Assembly: GCA_009809945.1 (NCBI GenBank) | Contig: WTPW01001085.1 | Span: 76,180 to 140,179 of the forward strand | Reading direction: 5' to 3' | DNA: 64,000 nt | Origin: Gigaspora margarita | Taxonomy: Eukaryota; Glomeromycota; Glomeromycetes; Diversisporales; Gigasporaceae | Shown: positions 36,075-47,367 of the stretch, piece after piece | Numbering within the stretch: position 1 is the first letter of the stretch | Layout of the letters: every line of letters starts with the position of its first letter | Program-made: the position numbers and the translations under genes | Notes under the pieces: model-generated | The model's input: only the letters and a program-made list of their open reading frames with translations | Database searches by the model: none | Told to the model about the DNA's origin: nothing

Positions 36075-38983
36075 CTGTGATAGTAAATAACTAGGTCATT
36101 TACTCAAATAACTAATGACCTAAATAACCTTAAAATGACTGGTCATTATGGTTATTCAATTTTGGGTCATTTGCAAATGAGCCGTTACCAAATGACACAG
36201 ATTATTTTAAGATGACCTGGGTTATTTGGGTCATTTGTGTCATTATTCATAATCAATTAATTATATATCACAAAATATAACTCAAATTACCTTATATAAC
36301 ATAATTGACAAGTTAAGTTAAATCAGTAGAGTTTATATATGCAAGGTTTGTGCATAATATTGTAATTATTTTGTAGTAAAAGATAGTCAATTCTGTATAA
36401 AAGGAAAAGAATAGTAAAAAGCTACATTTTCAACAAAAATAATAAATGTGTTTCTAAAGTGAAGTGGTTGAATTTTGGAAAGTGCGCAGAAATCAGGTGT
36501 TTGCAATAATTATTTAATAATAATTTCCTTGTAACAAAAAAAGGTTTACAGACTTACCTATACAATTTGAGCTTTTTTTTATTTGTGTGTGATGAATAAA
36601 GCTGCTAGAAAACCTTTTCATGAAGACTTGATGAATAAAAATATTTAAAATAAAAAAAATTAAATGTAATGATTTTGAAAATTCACCAAATTTACCTCTA
36701 AAAATAACATAAGAGATTTTGAAATAACACTCATACACATCCTGAAATAACACACACCCTCCTATACACTAATATCATGGTACATGTATAGATTAATTTA
36801 TTAAATAATTTGACTTTAATATGCAGTTCAAAAAATTAACCTATATTCAAAATAACGCCCGTGGGTGTACTCAAAATAGTGCGCAGGCATTCAAAATAGT
36901 ATGCAGATGCCCACTATTTCAAGAATTTATGGTAGTTGTTGTAATCAAGAATGTTTATGTTGTGTAGTATATATTTCAAATATTGTGCATGAAAGTATAC
37001 CGTTGTGAAGGTGTTGGCAATCGGCTAATCCAATAAAATACAACTAACAACACCAATATCTAACTAAACCAATCTCTAACAGTACAGCAAGACTCTTGAT
37101 CCTCGAATTGGCAGGCAGAAAGAGGCGTGGAAGATTTGGTCTGGGTCTCGAGGTTCTTTGGGTCTTGCTGTGGCATGGTTAAGAGAAGCTAAGTATACCT
37201 TCTTTTTCTTGTATATGTTTCTTATTGAAGTGGCTCTAATTCCATTCTACTTATATAGATCTGCTTTTATTTTAGGGTGCTCGGGGTGTAAAGGGTTGAA
37301 TACGATCATTAATATTATTAATGATCGACACATGATCAAGGGCGAAATTGGATTGATGCAGGTGATTAATTGAACAATGGGGCAACTTGATTGTTTGATG
37401 AATCAGGCAATCAAAGGGATTAATCGATGTATGGGCTATATAAAAGGTGGTTAATTTGATCTTTTTTTCTCTAACTGGGTTAAAAACTAAACTGGGTTCA
37501 AAATGTGGGTTACGAAGTTATAACTAATGACACGACATATAACAAATATTTCACGGGTACAGAGTAGGTTTAATAAGTGATTTTATTATTACAAAAGGGT
37601 TTAAGAGACAACAGAAACTTCTTAACACTTCTACTCTTATTTCGAAGGTATAAGTCAAATCTGAATCTCCAAGAGTTAATTTTTTATTGAGATGATTATA
37701 TACTTTTTCCCTCTTAATAAATACACAATTTTTAGACTAACTACACTATCTCTATTGAATTTCACTTCACTCTTATGATGACCTCACTATGACTTCATTA
37801 CTTTGAGGCGGAAGGTAGAGGCAGCTTTTCCCAAGCCTGGAAGCGTAAGTGTCGTGAGAAGCCTCTTAGCCTTGGCACTATAATCCACTATGCGCCAGTA
37901 CCATACCACTAGCAAAACCCAAAGCTAGAATAAGTACATTGTTTACAAAAGGGGGTAGTAAACAAACATTGACAGCTAAATGCCAAGGGCATAAACTAGT
38001 TTCTATTACAGTAGCGAAGTAACATGTAAAGAATCTATTATTTACGAAAAGGGGAATAAACAAACATTAGTAGCAATGCCAAGAGCATAAACTGGATTGT
38101 GGCCCTGGAATGCGCAGTTACCCTCCGGAAATACTATCAAGCTATTTGGGGCTATGCTGATCTCTCGTACCATGGCGTGATTCTAGGAGAAATCATACGA
38201 TTGTACGATATACTTGGTGGAAAAATTACTCAAGGTAAACAAAAGAAAAAATGTCTTGAGGCGCAGCCCGTCATACTGTGCAATTTTGTGTGGAACATGT
38301 GATAGAAATTCATTTTAATAAAATTTCTTATTAAATTATTTATCTTGCAAAGTACTTCATAATTATAAAAAATTGGTTTTTTAGTACTTAATTTTGTTGG
38401 CTAAAAGTAGGACCCCGAACAATATATATAAAGGTTATATTGAAATTTTGGTTAAAAAAGGTACCTTTTTACAAAAATGTTATATTTGAAAAGAGGATAA
38501 TTGGTCAAAAGGTTATATTTAAAAGTGGATAAAAGCCTTTAATGTTATATTATTCAAAGTGGATAAAACTGATAAGTTTCATAAAGGTTATATTTAAAAT
38601 TTGGATAAAATAAAANAAAAAAAGAGAAAGAAAAAAATTTTTTTTTGAAAAATTTTTTTTTTGAAAAAAAATTTTAATAAAAGTTTTTTTAAAAATAAAA
38701 TAAAGTTATATTTATTATTTGGATAATATTAATTAAATATTAAAGCTTATATGTAAAATATAGTTAATTTGCTTAATAAAAAGTGGATAAAAAATTTAAA
38801 AAGTTTATATTAAAGCTAATATAACCTCTATATGTATTGTTCGGGGTCCTCTAAAAGTACAGTAGATTATTAGTAAACAAATGTCAAATGACATTCTAAG
38901 TCATTTAAAGCCCTGAAATGACTAATGACTAGTCACTATTCATTTGAGTCACGTAGGTCATTTCAGGTCATCTACCATCACTG
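36075..38983. mobile_element. hAT-like element of 2.9 kb with 8-bp TSD
   Basis: Ends CTGTGATAGTAAATAAC and (complement) CAGTGATGGTAGATGAC, flanked by ATGGAGTC at 36067-36074 and 38984-38991. Subterminal stretches repeat AATGACC/GGTCATTT words (36090-36240 and 38885-38975), as hAT ends commonly do. No transposase frame is visible. The middle (37000-38300) is GC-richer, with two related ~65-bp blocks at 37936-37995 and 38037-38094 ending GCATAAACT, and may be another, unrecognised insertion. The AGGACCC MITE at 38409-38850 is nested in it. Confidence 0.75.
38409..38850. mobile_element. hAT-like MITE, AGGACCC family, with 8-bp TSD
   Basis: Ends AGGACCCCGAACAATATATA and (complement) AGGACCCCGAACAATACATA, flanked by CTAAAAGT (38401-38408 and 38851-38858). 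The interior repeats GGTTATATTTAAAA..GGATAAAA words several times and has a low-complexity A/T tract with one ambiguous base at 38616. No ORF. Confidence 0.88.
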
Positions 38984-38991
38984 ATGGAGTC

Positions 38992-39498
38992 TATCGATCC
39001 ATCAGTTCGATTTCTTTACAAATGCTAACACACATGGAATTCCAACCCAATGGCCGAAAATCGAAAAATAAAAAAGAAAAAATAAAATCAAAAAAAATCG
39101 AAAAAAAAAAAAAAATAAAAAAATAAAAAAATAAAAAATAAAAAGAAATCGAGCTCAGCCCTTTTTCGATTGATGCTGCGCCGAATTTGCCCATAACAAC
39201 ATACGCAAATACTGCAGATCAACATGTGAAATTTTGTTTACACCATTTATGCGAAGTGATAGCGGATCACGTGATTGAAAGAGAAACAGCCACACGACTC
39301 CTCAACCTCTAGCCTCGGAACGGAATATTTATTTTTGCGAATGAAACAAACCCAACAAGTAAATTCAACGTAAAAATAAACTAAGTTCGTGAAATTAAAA
39401 ATTTATGGTAGGACGTTAGAATTAGAGGCTATAGTAATAAATAATCAGCTTTTATATGTAAATTTCATTCCCTTCATTTTGATTAGTGCCCAAGACAG
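38992..39498. other. Spacer with an A-rich low-complexity tract
   Basis: 39056-39148 is almost pure A with scattered T/G, and the frames across it are not genes. 39160-39330 is GC-richer without a recognisable feature. Confidence 0.4.
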
Positions 39499-39506
39499 GT
39501 TTAAAC

Positions 39507-40597
39507 TAAAGATGGGTGACGAATGACGAAACATTCGTCAATGAAGAATGACGAAACCATTTCGTCAAACAACTTCGAGTTGACGAAATGACGAATGACT
39601 AAACTGATGACGAATGACGAAACTCGTGACGAATGCCGAAACGCATGAAAAATCATAAATTTCATAAGTAATCTTTAGCATTTGGGTGTAATAAATGTAA
39701 GGAAAAGGGTTAAAATACGTGAAATTGATTTTTTGTTCGTTGCCCAGTTCTATTAATTTTTACACAGTGTTCCGCACTCGGATCTATCTGTTGAACGAAA
39801 CTACGAATAAAAAAAAATTATCTGCTTTAGATTCAATGGAAAGCTAAATTGATTTTTTTTATGAGCTTGTTAATTGTAGTAGAGTTAACTTTTATTAACG
39901 GTCTGGCAATTTAATAGAAAACAATTCGTGGCCAAATAAATGATTACTATATGTTTTTGTATGAACTGATGAATCTTTATTATGATGAAATGGCAGTAAC
40001 TTTGAAAGAATTTTAATATTCAGGATACCCAGAGGTCATCATGATGAAGCTTGTCTTAGGGTTCAATTGCATTTCATATTTTATTAGCAAAATTAATTTC
40101 GTAAGAGTTTCGTCAATCATTCGTCAATTGTTTGTAGTTTCGTCATCGTCAAAATTTCATCAAGACAAAACCATTGACAAAACGGGTAAATAGAATTATG
40201 GAAATAATGAAGATATTGATAGCTTAAATAGTGTGAATAATGTAAACAAAGATATTAGTGAAAATTTAAATAATATAGAGGATGAAAACAATTATTCAGA
40301 AAATTCACCTTTAGCACATCGAAAAACATGTCAAATTTTTAAAAATAAATAAATGAAGCTTTTATGAATCGATCTTTTTGTTTTATAATTATAATAGTTT
40401 CGTCAATAGCTTCGTCCATAGTTTCGTCAATAGTTTCGTCAATCGTCAATAGTTTTCGTCAATCGTCAATAGTTTCGTCAATCGTCAGTAGTTTCGTCAA
40501 TCGACAGTAGTTTTCGTCAATCGTCAAAGTATCGTCAGACGAAACCATTGACTATACCATTTCGTCAATCGTGAAATAATTTCGTCACCCATTTTTA
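39507..40597. mobile_element. hAT-like element with TTTCGTCAAT subterminal repeats
   Basis: Ends TAAAGATGGGTGACGAATGA and (complement) TAAAAATGGGTGACGAAAT, flanked by GTTTAAAC (39499-39506 and 40598-40605). Left subterminal DNA repeats GACGAATGACGAAAC; the right (40396-40570) repeats TTTCGTCAATCGTCAATAG about ten times. Such motif clusters often bind hAT transposase. A 3' coding remnant near 40190-40350, rich in N, D and E and ending in a stop, is too short to identify. Non-autonomous. Confidence 0.85.
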
Positions 40598-40605
40598 GTT
40601 TAAAC

Positions 40606-41094
40606 ACTCGCTTTCTTGCATTTTCTCTTTTTTCTCGCTTTGCTCACGTGTCGGGCTGATTCGGGATCATCACATTTTACGCTTGCCGATTGGCTAATTT
40701 CCCGTTTTGGATTTGTATCACTCGAACAAATAAGTCGGAATGCCCGCACATGTGAAGAATTAAATAGCGTGGGAAGTTCACACTTAGAATTGGACAACAC
40801 ATGTCAATGGCATATGCATTGGCGCAAACCAAGTGGAAACAGGAATGAATATAAGAAAATAGAAGGGCAGAATCTGAACGCCAATGCTCGAACCAAAAAT
40901 TCTTGCGACCCACCCTAGACGAGGAACACGTGATACTACCACCGGTTGCGACCACGGCGACCTCTAGGACAATTGAGATTGTTACTTTCGCGGGTGCTCA
41001 TTGCCACTCGGCCAATTGCTTGTTTTCTGCTAACTTTTCAATAAAAAATCAAATTGCTTGACGGCAGTCCAAAACAAGTACAATAGTTGTGCAA
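40606..41094. other. GC-richer spacer with tRNA-like boxes
   Basis: This 0.49-kb stretch has higher GC than its neighbours. Overlapping frames on both strands (40600-40955) have no known motif. On the minus strand, TGGTAGTATCACGTG (40927-40941) resembles the D-arm/A-box of a tRNA and GGTTCGAGCATTGG (40881-40894) a B-box, about 35 bases apart. No cloverleaf could be closed, so at most this is a tRNA-derived remnant. Confidence 0.3.
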
Positions 41095-41337
41095 CGTGAT
41101 TCTTTTGTGGCAGTTAACCATACACTCCATTATGCAAGCATGAATACGCATTTCATAATCGAATTCAAGTTTAAAAATGACTAATTTCTTGGATGAAGAA
41201 TTTTATTATATTTGTCACATGAGCTGAAAATCTTTGTAGGACTAAATACTAAAAATGAGCGAGGAGTTTCAAAAGCATAATTGGTGTCATAAATAGATAA
41301 ATAAATGCTGTAAGAATAAACAAGATAAGGCCACGCA

Positions 41338-41392
41338 AAGTTAATTTTTCGTTTTGCATAACATGGTGTTCCCGAACTTCAGTCTGCGGGTC

Positions 41393-41469
<77 letters not shown>

Positions 41470-41706
41470 CTACTGTAAATTAATATGATCATGTTAACAT
41501 CTAAGGCCACGCAAAGTTAATTTTTCGGTTTGCATAATATGGAATCAGAAAATTTTGGATCTATAGGTTAATTCCGGAAAATTAAGGTCACCATCGGGTG
41601 ACATCGGAGAAAAAATTAAATAGCAAAAACGGAATAATTGGCACAACTGAAATTTTTTTTTGGGTCGGGAGGCTATGCAAAACGAAAAATTAATTTTGTG
41701 TAGCCT
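41338..41706. mobile_element. AGGCCACGC MITE, composite, opposite orientation
   Basis: It begins AGGCCACGCAAAGTTAATTT, has the same terminus again at 41503-41523, and ends with a mutated complement (TTTTGTGTAGCCT). The left arm shows the empty site near 30150. It holds the ~76-base T-run (41394-41469). Same family as 31402-31696, and inserted after the segmental duplication. Confidence 0.8.
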
Positions 41707-42689
41707 AAATACTTGTCCATACAATGGGAGTTTGGGACTGGTTCTATTTTTTCACACGTAAAAACTTGGTTTAATTGTTTTAATTAATGAATAAAACTTG
41801 TCTTTTTTGTACGTTTCTAACAACTTCGTCATCAATAAATTTTTGACTCGAGCACGATCTCATTTTTTTGTTACTTTTCTTTAAACCGTTTGTTTTATTT
41901 TGCAAGTGAAACTGGTGAATGCTGGTGAAACTATTGGTGAAGCTGGTGAAACTAATTATAATAATTAATGAGAAATTCAGGAAACTTGAAATTAGCATTA
42001 CCTGCGACTATAGTTGTAACTCAGTTAACTTCAGAATTTTATACATGAGATCAGCTGAACTAGAACTTAAAACATCGTTATTTAACATAATTTAACACAA
42101 TAAATAACGCAAAACTTCAATTTGTGAAAAGTGGCTTAGTTAAATTTGAGCTGCTTTTTTGTACTTTGATTATCAAATGTAATTTTAATTTTTTTTTCTT
42201 GTCGGAATTCGGAATTTTTGCCAGGTGGTTGATTAATTGATAACGAGCGAAAGGATAAATTTGCAGATCTATAACTCTGCACAACTATATTCGGTGACAT
42301 TACAGCAGGCCAGCATGATATCTGGATGACCAGATCTGCAGATGTATAATGCTTTAAAAATCGAACCATTTTATTTGTTATAATTTCTAACCTTAATAAT
42401 AAGTGGCACCAGATCAGTATGGAGCTGTTTAAGAATAAAGGCATTTTAATTCAATATCATACGGATCTAGTCATCTATACCGTCCATACTGATCTGCGTA
42501 ACTTACCATTAGTAATTATGCATTATAACTAGGAACGTAATACGATTTAATGCAGTCTGAAATATTTTGATTTACAGATATAATTCCGTAAAAAAAGTTA
42601 GATTTGCTGACACGACATTTTAGATGGCAGTAAATAATATGCTCTTATGCAAACATGACTATGTTTCTGGTAAGATTTCGTGACAAATG

Positions 42690-42716
42690 GATGCCTGTGA
42701 CTTCGTTCACAGTATC
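42690..42716 (-). other. Stem-loop motif, copy 3 of 3
   Basis: Complement reads GATAC-TGTGA-ACGAAG-TCACA-G-GCATC. The inner helix is fully Watson-Crick here (TGTGA/TCACA), where the other copies have one G.T pair. Confidence 0.45.
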
Positions 42717-43733
42717 TTATTAATGAATATAAAGGCTATAGAGTTAAATATAGTTACAGCACATGCAAAATAGGTCTCTAAAAGTGCTAGGCGTGTTGAC
42801 CAGGCACCATTTTTAATTGCTCATGCCTGGCACTTTCAGGATTCTAATGAAAATTATGTTGCGGCGCATAGCACAGTTACAATATGGCAAGGCTATATTA
42901 AAAGTTACAGCAATACATAGTTTTGAAATTGATAACGATTAAAATGTGTAATATACGTCAAATTGACTGCCCAAATTCCAAGTTATCGTTTTATATATTT
43001 TGTTTAAATACTTTATTAATTTTTTGTTTCATTCACTTTAAATTGTTTAAAAAATTTTGATGACTATACTTTAAAAATATATAATGGATCGTTTAAATAT
43101 AATCCTTGTATAGTATTCTACAAATATCAATATTACCTGTAAATTAGTTCAGGTGATGATTCCTAATACGTATCGATAAGCTATAAATAGATAAACGTAC
43201 GTACATACGTACCTAAATTTTCCCACAATATAACAAAGAACAAAATTTATGCGATTAACAACGCTTATCATTATCCATATTAGTAAAATTTATAATTCTA
43301 TTGTGTCCAAATTTGATGTTTACGTTGAACATTTTGTGTCACGATTACACGTCAAATAAGAACAGGCAAAGCTGAAAAACCAATATTATAAAGGAGGTTA
43401 TCCAAATATGATGTGCAGTTATATGTAAAGGTGCGGACATTAGAGCATGAGCTAAAAATATGGCATAACCGTAGCTGAGGTAGCTGCCCAATTTTATATG
43501 ATGTAAGAAAGTAGGCACCAAACGCTAACAATTATTTTAGATTTTTGGGGCAGCTATACGGGTTATGATAATTTCATAGACCTTATATAAAGCTCATAGT
43601 TCATTAAATTTGTAATTCCTAAATTTCATTATTGATCATAACCGATCAACCAACGTTAGATAAAATATTAACTTGAAATCTAAATGTCAATTTATTCTTC
43701 ATTCTTTATAACAAAGAACTAGTAAATAATATC
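42717..43733. other. 5' flank of the right AIG1 gene
   Basis: Counterpart of 28046-29207; presumed promoter region. No element could be assigned with confidence. Confidence 0.4.
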
Positions 43734-44064
43734 ATGCAAGGCAACGAAGACAATATCGATGATTACACCTTTGCTATGAGGTTGCAGCAGAAGTTTTTCG
43801 ACGATTATAATGGCGCAACTGACGAAATAAGTTAAGTTACTTTTTATTATTCGTTTCACAATTAATGACTATAGAATTTTTGTTTTATATTTTTTGTATC
43901 GTTATAATTTTGCATTAAAATGCGTCCTATAAAATTTAGAACCGCCTCGTACAAATAATAATACGGGCATGCATTTTTAATAGAAAATTTTAATTGTAGG
44001 ATGATTATCCAAGAGCGTAGTATGCGCGCGCTCTTTTTGTGTGCACGTTATGCATGAATTAAGT

Positions 44065-44095
<31 letters not shown>

Positions 44096-46568
44096 GGCTT
44101 AACTTTAGTTACTAGTACCATCAAAAATGTAGAAAGTGATGATTATGTTGCTATGCAATTACAACAACAAATGTATTATGAGGAAGGAAGCGGCACCGAA
44201 AATGATTATCTTATTGCTATACAATTGCAAGAAATGTATAATAAGGAAAGGACAAACGTTAGAAAAGAATATGAAGGTGGTTTAATAAATAATTTGTAAA
44301 ATGAATAATTTAACATTTTCTAAATTTTGAAATACAATATAATTTTTTAGATTTGGCATCTCGCATGAATAATATTTCACTTGAAAATAGTGAAGAAACC
44401 CCCAAAAGATTTTCAAACAAGCTTGAAAAAGAAATTGATGACAAAGAACCTTATAACAGAAATTTTTTCCCAAATAATTCCAATGATTTTGATGAAAATG
44501 ATTCTCCGCCTCCTTACTACTCTTCACAAAAGCCTGTACATAATGATTACGGAAATCCTCACATCCCTGCGTTTAATAACAATCATAATTATTTTCAAGA
44601 GTACCCATCTGCTCAACCGCAATTTCCACGACAATTTCCACAGAAATTTCCACAGCAATTTCCACAGCAATTCCCACAACACCAACAACAACAGACTACT
44701 CATAATTATCAGGATATGTTTTCGCAATTCATGAAATTCATGGAAGCATCTCAAAATCAAACCCCAAACCAAAAAAATAATTTTCAGTCTGATTACGATA
44801 CGAATAATACCAATTTTAATCAAAAAAAATTTAATCTAAATAAAATAAATTTGTCTAATCGAGAACGGGTGTTTTCAAAATTTTATTATTAGGCTTAACA
44901 GGGACCGGAAAGTCTACTATTATCAATACGATGGCAAATTATTTCTTACGCGGCACTCTCAATAAACCAAAAATTGTCATTCCCACAAAATTTTATAAAA
45001 TTACTGAGAATGGTACATATGCATGAAATATCTTGAAATTTATTTTCTATATTTTTATTTAAACAGCATTAATTTATTTCAATTTTGTATTATTCTATCT
45101 TAGAGTTTCTTAACAAACATTCGGAATCAAATATTGATGATGTAACTAAAAGTCAAACTGTAAAATGTTATACCTATACTTTTGTTCATCCTGATAACCC
45201 TGCTTATAAATTTATCCTCATTGACACTCCTGGACTGAGTGATACAAATGGTGTTAAACAAGATGACGAGAATATTCAAGAGATTATAGATACTGCAATT
45301 TCTGCCGGTTCTTTATCAGCTATTGTAATCGTTGCAAATGGAACTGAAGTTAGATTTACTCCATCAGTCAAGAACGCATTGGTTCGATTGTCAAATAACC
45401 TTCCCGATGTTCTATTGGGCAATCCTTTACTTATTTTAACAAAGTGTACAAAAAGTAGTGCTTCATTCTCCGAAGTTGCTTTCTCAGAAGAAATTGCAAA
45501 GCCAAAGGTTAGAATTTTTTATGATTCTTCTAGTTCACAGTAAATTCTTGTCATAATTTTTTTTTTTTTTTTTAAATTGTTATTAGAAAATTTTTTATAT
45601 GGATAATCAATTTTTCTGCACTGATCCTGAAGTCTGGAAAGATGATGAAGATGAACGTTTGAATGTTGAACATCATTGGAAAAAGTCTATTAATACGATT
45701 AATATATTACTAGAAACGATTACTAATTTATCTTCTACTTCGACTAAAGCCTTTGAAAATATGAGAGATTACAGAAATAAAATCAAATCTGAAATTGCTA
45801 AAGTTACCCAAGATATTGCAAATATCCTAAAGGTTCAGGATTGTCTTGAAGCTGCTCAGAAAGCATTACAAAAGTTTGGAAATCAAAAGAATTCTTATGC
45901 TAATTATACAAAAACTGAAACAATTACTCTTGACAAAATTGTTGAGTCAAATTATCATAGTACTGTCTGTACTCTTCATCTAAAAGATAACATTATTTGC
46001 CATGATAATTATGAGGTTGAGATGAAATCAAGCTCTGGAACTGATTACTTTGCCAATTGTCCTTGTATGGGACCAAACAATATCTGTAGGGTTTGTAATT
46101 GTGGGACCAGAAGGTAACGTTTAAAACTCTATTATTCATTAGAATTTTTTTAAACCTTTTAAACCTTAGTCTCGATGTAATTTATATAGCCACTATTCTG
46201 CCATGATCAAATTGACTAGGGAAACTAAAACAATAACTAAAGTTCTTGAAGATATGAAAGCACAATACGATATTGCCAACCAACGGTATCAAAAATACAG
46301 TACCGATATAAACAATTATCAATCATCACTTTCAAACCTCCAAGCTACTGCTAATGCTAAATACGAACTCATCCATAAACTTTGTAAAGATTTAAGTAAA
46401 ATTTGTTCGCGATTTAACTTTGTTGATGAACTTCATGCAAATATTGAAAGTATGAGACAAGATGTGAGAGTAATACAAAATGTTAATCTACGAAGAAATG
46501 CTGAAGCAGAGATCCAAAAACTTGAAAAATTGGCTACAGACTTGTCATCCAAACAAGGAAACATGTAA
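43734..46568 (+). pseudogene. AIG1-type GTPase, six exons, frameshifted (right copy)
   Basis: Exons 43734-43830, 44109-44276, 44351-45012, 45104-45507, 45587-46113 and 46190-46568 match the left copy in length (97, 168, 662 vs 663, 404, 527, 379). Exon 3 is one base short near 44873 (GAGAACGGG where the left copy has GAGAGCCGGG). The frame therefore runs out at 44890-44892, nine bases on, before the P-loop. As written, the product would be the Q/P-rich N terminus only. The downstream exons remain open in their own frame and keep the P-loop residues (GLTGTGKST), DTPGL, LTKC, the Cys cluster and the coiled coil, so decay is recent, or the base is a sequencing error. The intron 3 donor is GTACAT, weaker than GTATGT in the left copy. 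A short frame starting inside exon 4 is no evidence of a working domain. Confidence 0.8.
43831..44108 (+). other. Intron 1 of the right AIG1 copy
   Basis: Counterpart of 27674-27948. It keeps the CpG-containing block (GCGCGCGCTC near 44022-44033) and a T-run of ~27 bases. Confidence 0.4.
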
Positions 46569-46780
46569 GTTAATTATCAACATTAATGTTTCATTATATG
46601 TTTAGAAGCATCATTTTTAATCATATTTTATGCACACTTTATGTATTTAGATATTAAACAAAATAAAATACTCTGAAATATTTGGTGCCCTATAATATAG
46701 ATTAGTCTTTACATTGTTTATGCAATTTTTTCTATTTGATCTTATTCAATATATATATATATATGGAGATGTATAAATAC

Positions 46781-46967
46781 GTTGTAGGTGGAATGGAATT
46801 TAAGTGGATTTGGAATTTCCTGTCAAATTAAACCCCAAAATGAAGTTTTATATATAAATTCTGAATAAACTTAAATTCCGTTTCCACTTACATATAAAGG
46901 TATAATATAATACTAGGCTATTATACATAAATTCCGTATCAACTTAAATTCTGTTTACACTTACAAC
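46781..46967. mobile_element. Small MITE, right-arm copy, partly duplicated
   Basis: Counterpart of 24896-24997. Ends GTTGTAGGTGGAATGGAATT and (complement) GTTGTAAGTGTAAACAGAAT. An extra ~75-bp terminal part repeats the AATTCCGT..CCACTTACA block. Confidence 0.6.
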
Positions 46968-47367
46968 AGATATATGTAAAGATATAAGATTACCAGTTTA
47001 TTAAGTAAATTACTATAAATTACAACAAGTTGCGAAGTTACTGTACATATCAAACAGTTGGACCGTTTGTTCAACTGAACTTATAAGATAGAACATTGAC
47101 TTATAGGTCCTACCCAATCGGAATTTATAAACCTCAATTACTGGACTTATAAAAATAATTATAATGCATTGAAGAAATTCTGGTTTAAAAACTATTGATT
47201 ATTAAACAGTTGCGAGACAATGATTTTCTTTTCTAGTTTTAATATATTGCATGAAAACGAATGCTTTTAGTTAGGGGTTATTAAATTTATTGCTCCATAA
47301 AAACTTGTAATATATCTGACTTTAAGTCGTGCCGATACAGGTGCTTAAATAAAAGAAATAACATATG

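Noticed and set aside
38991-39194. Phe-rich minus-strand frame
   Set aside because: It is the translation of an A-rich low-complexity tract.
40396-40570. CRISPR-like short repeats
   Set aside because: Repeat units of ~18-20 bp have no unique spacers and lie at the end of a TIR element in eukaryotic DNA.
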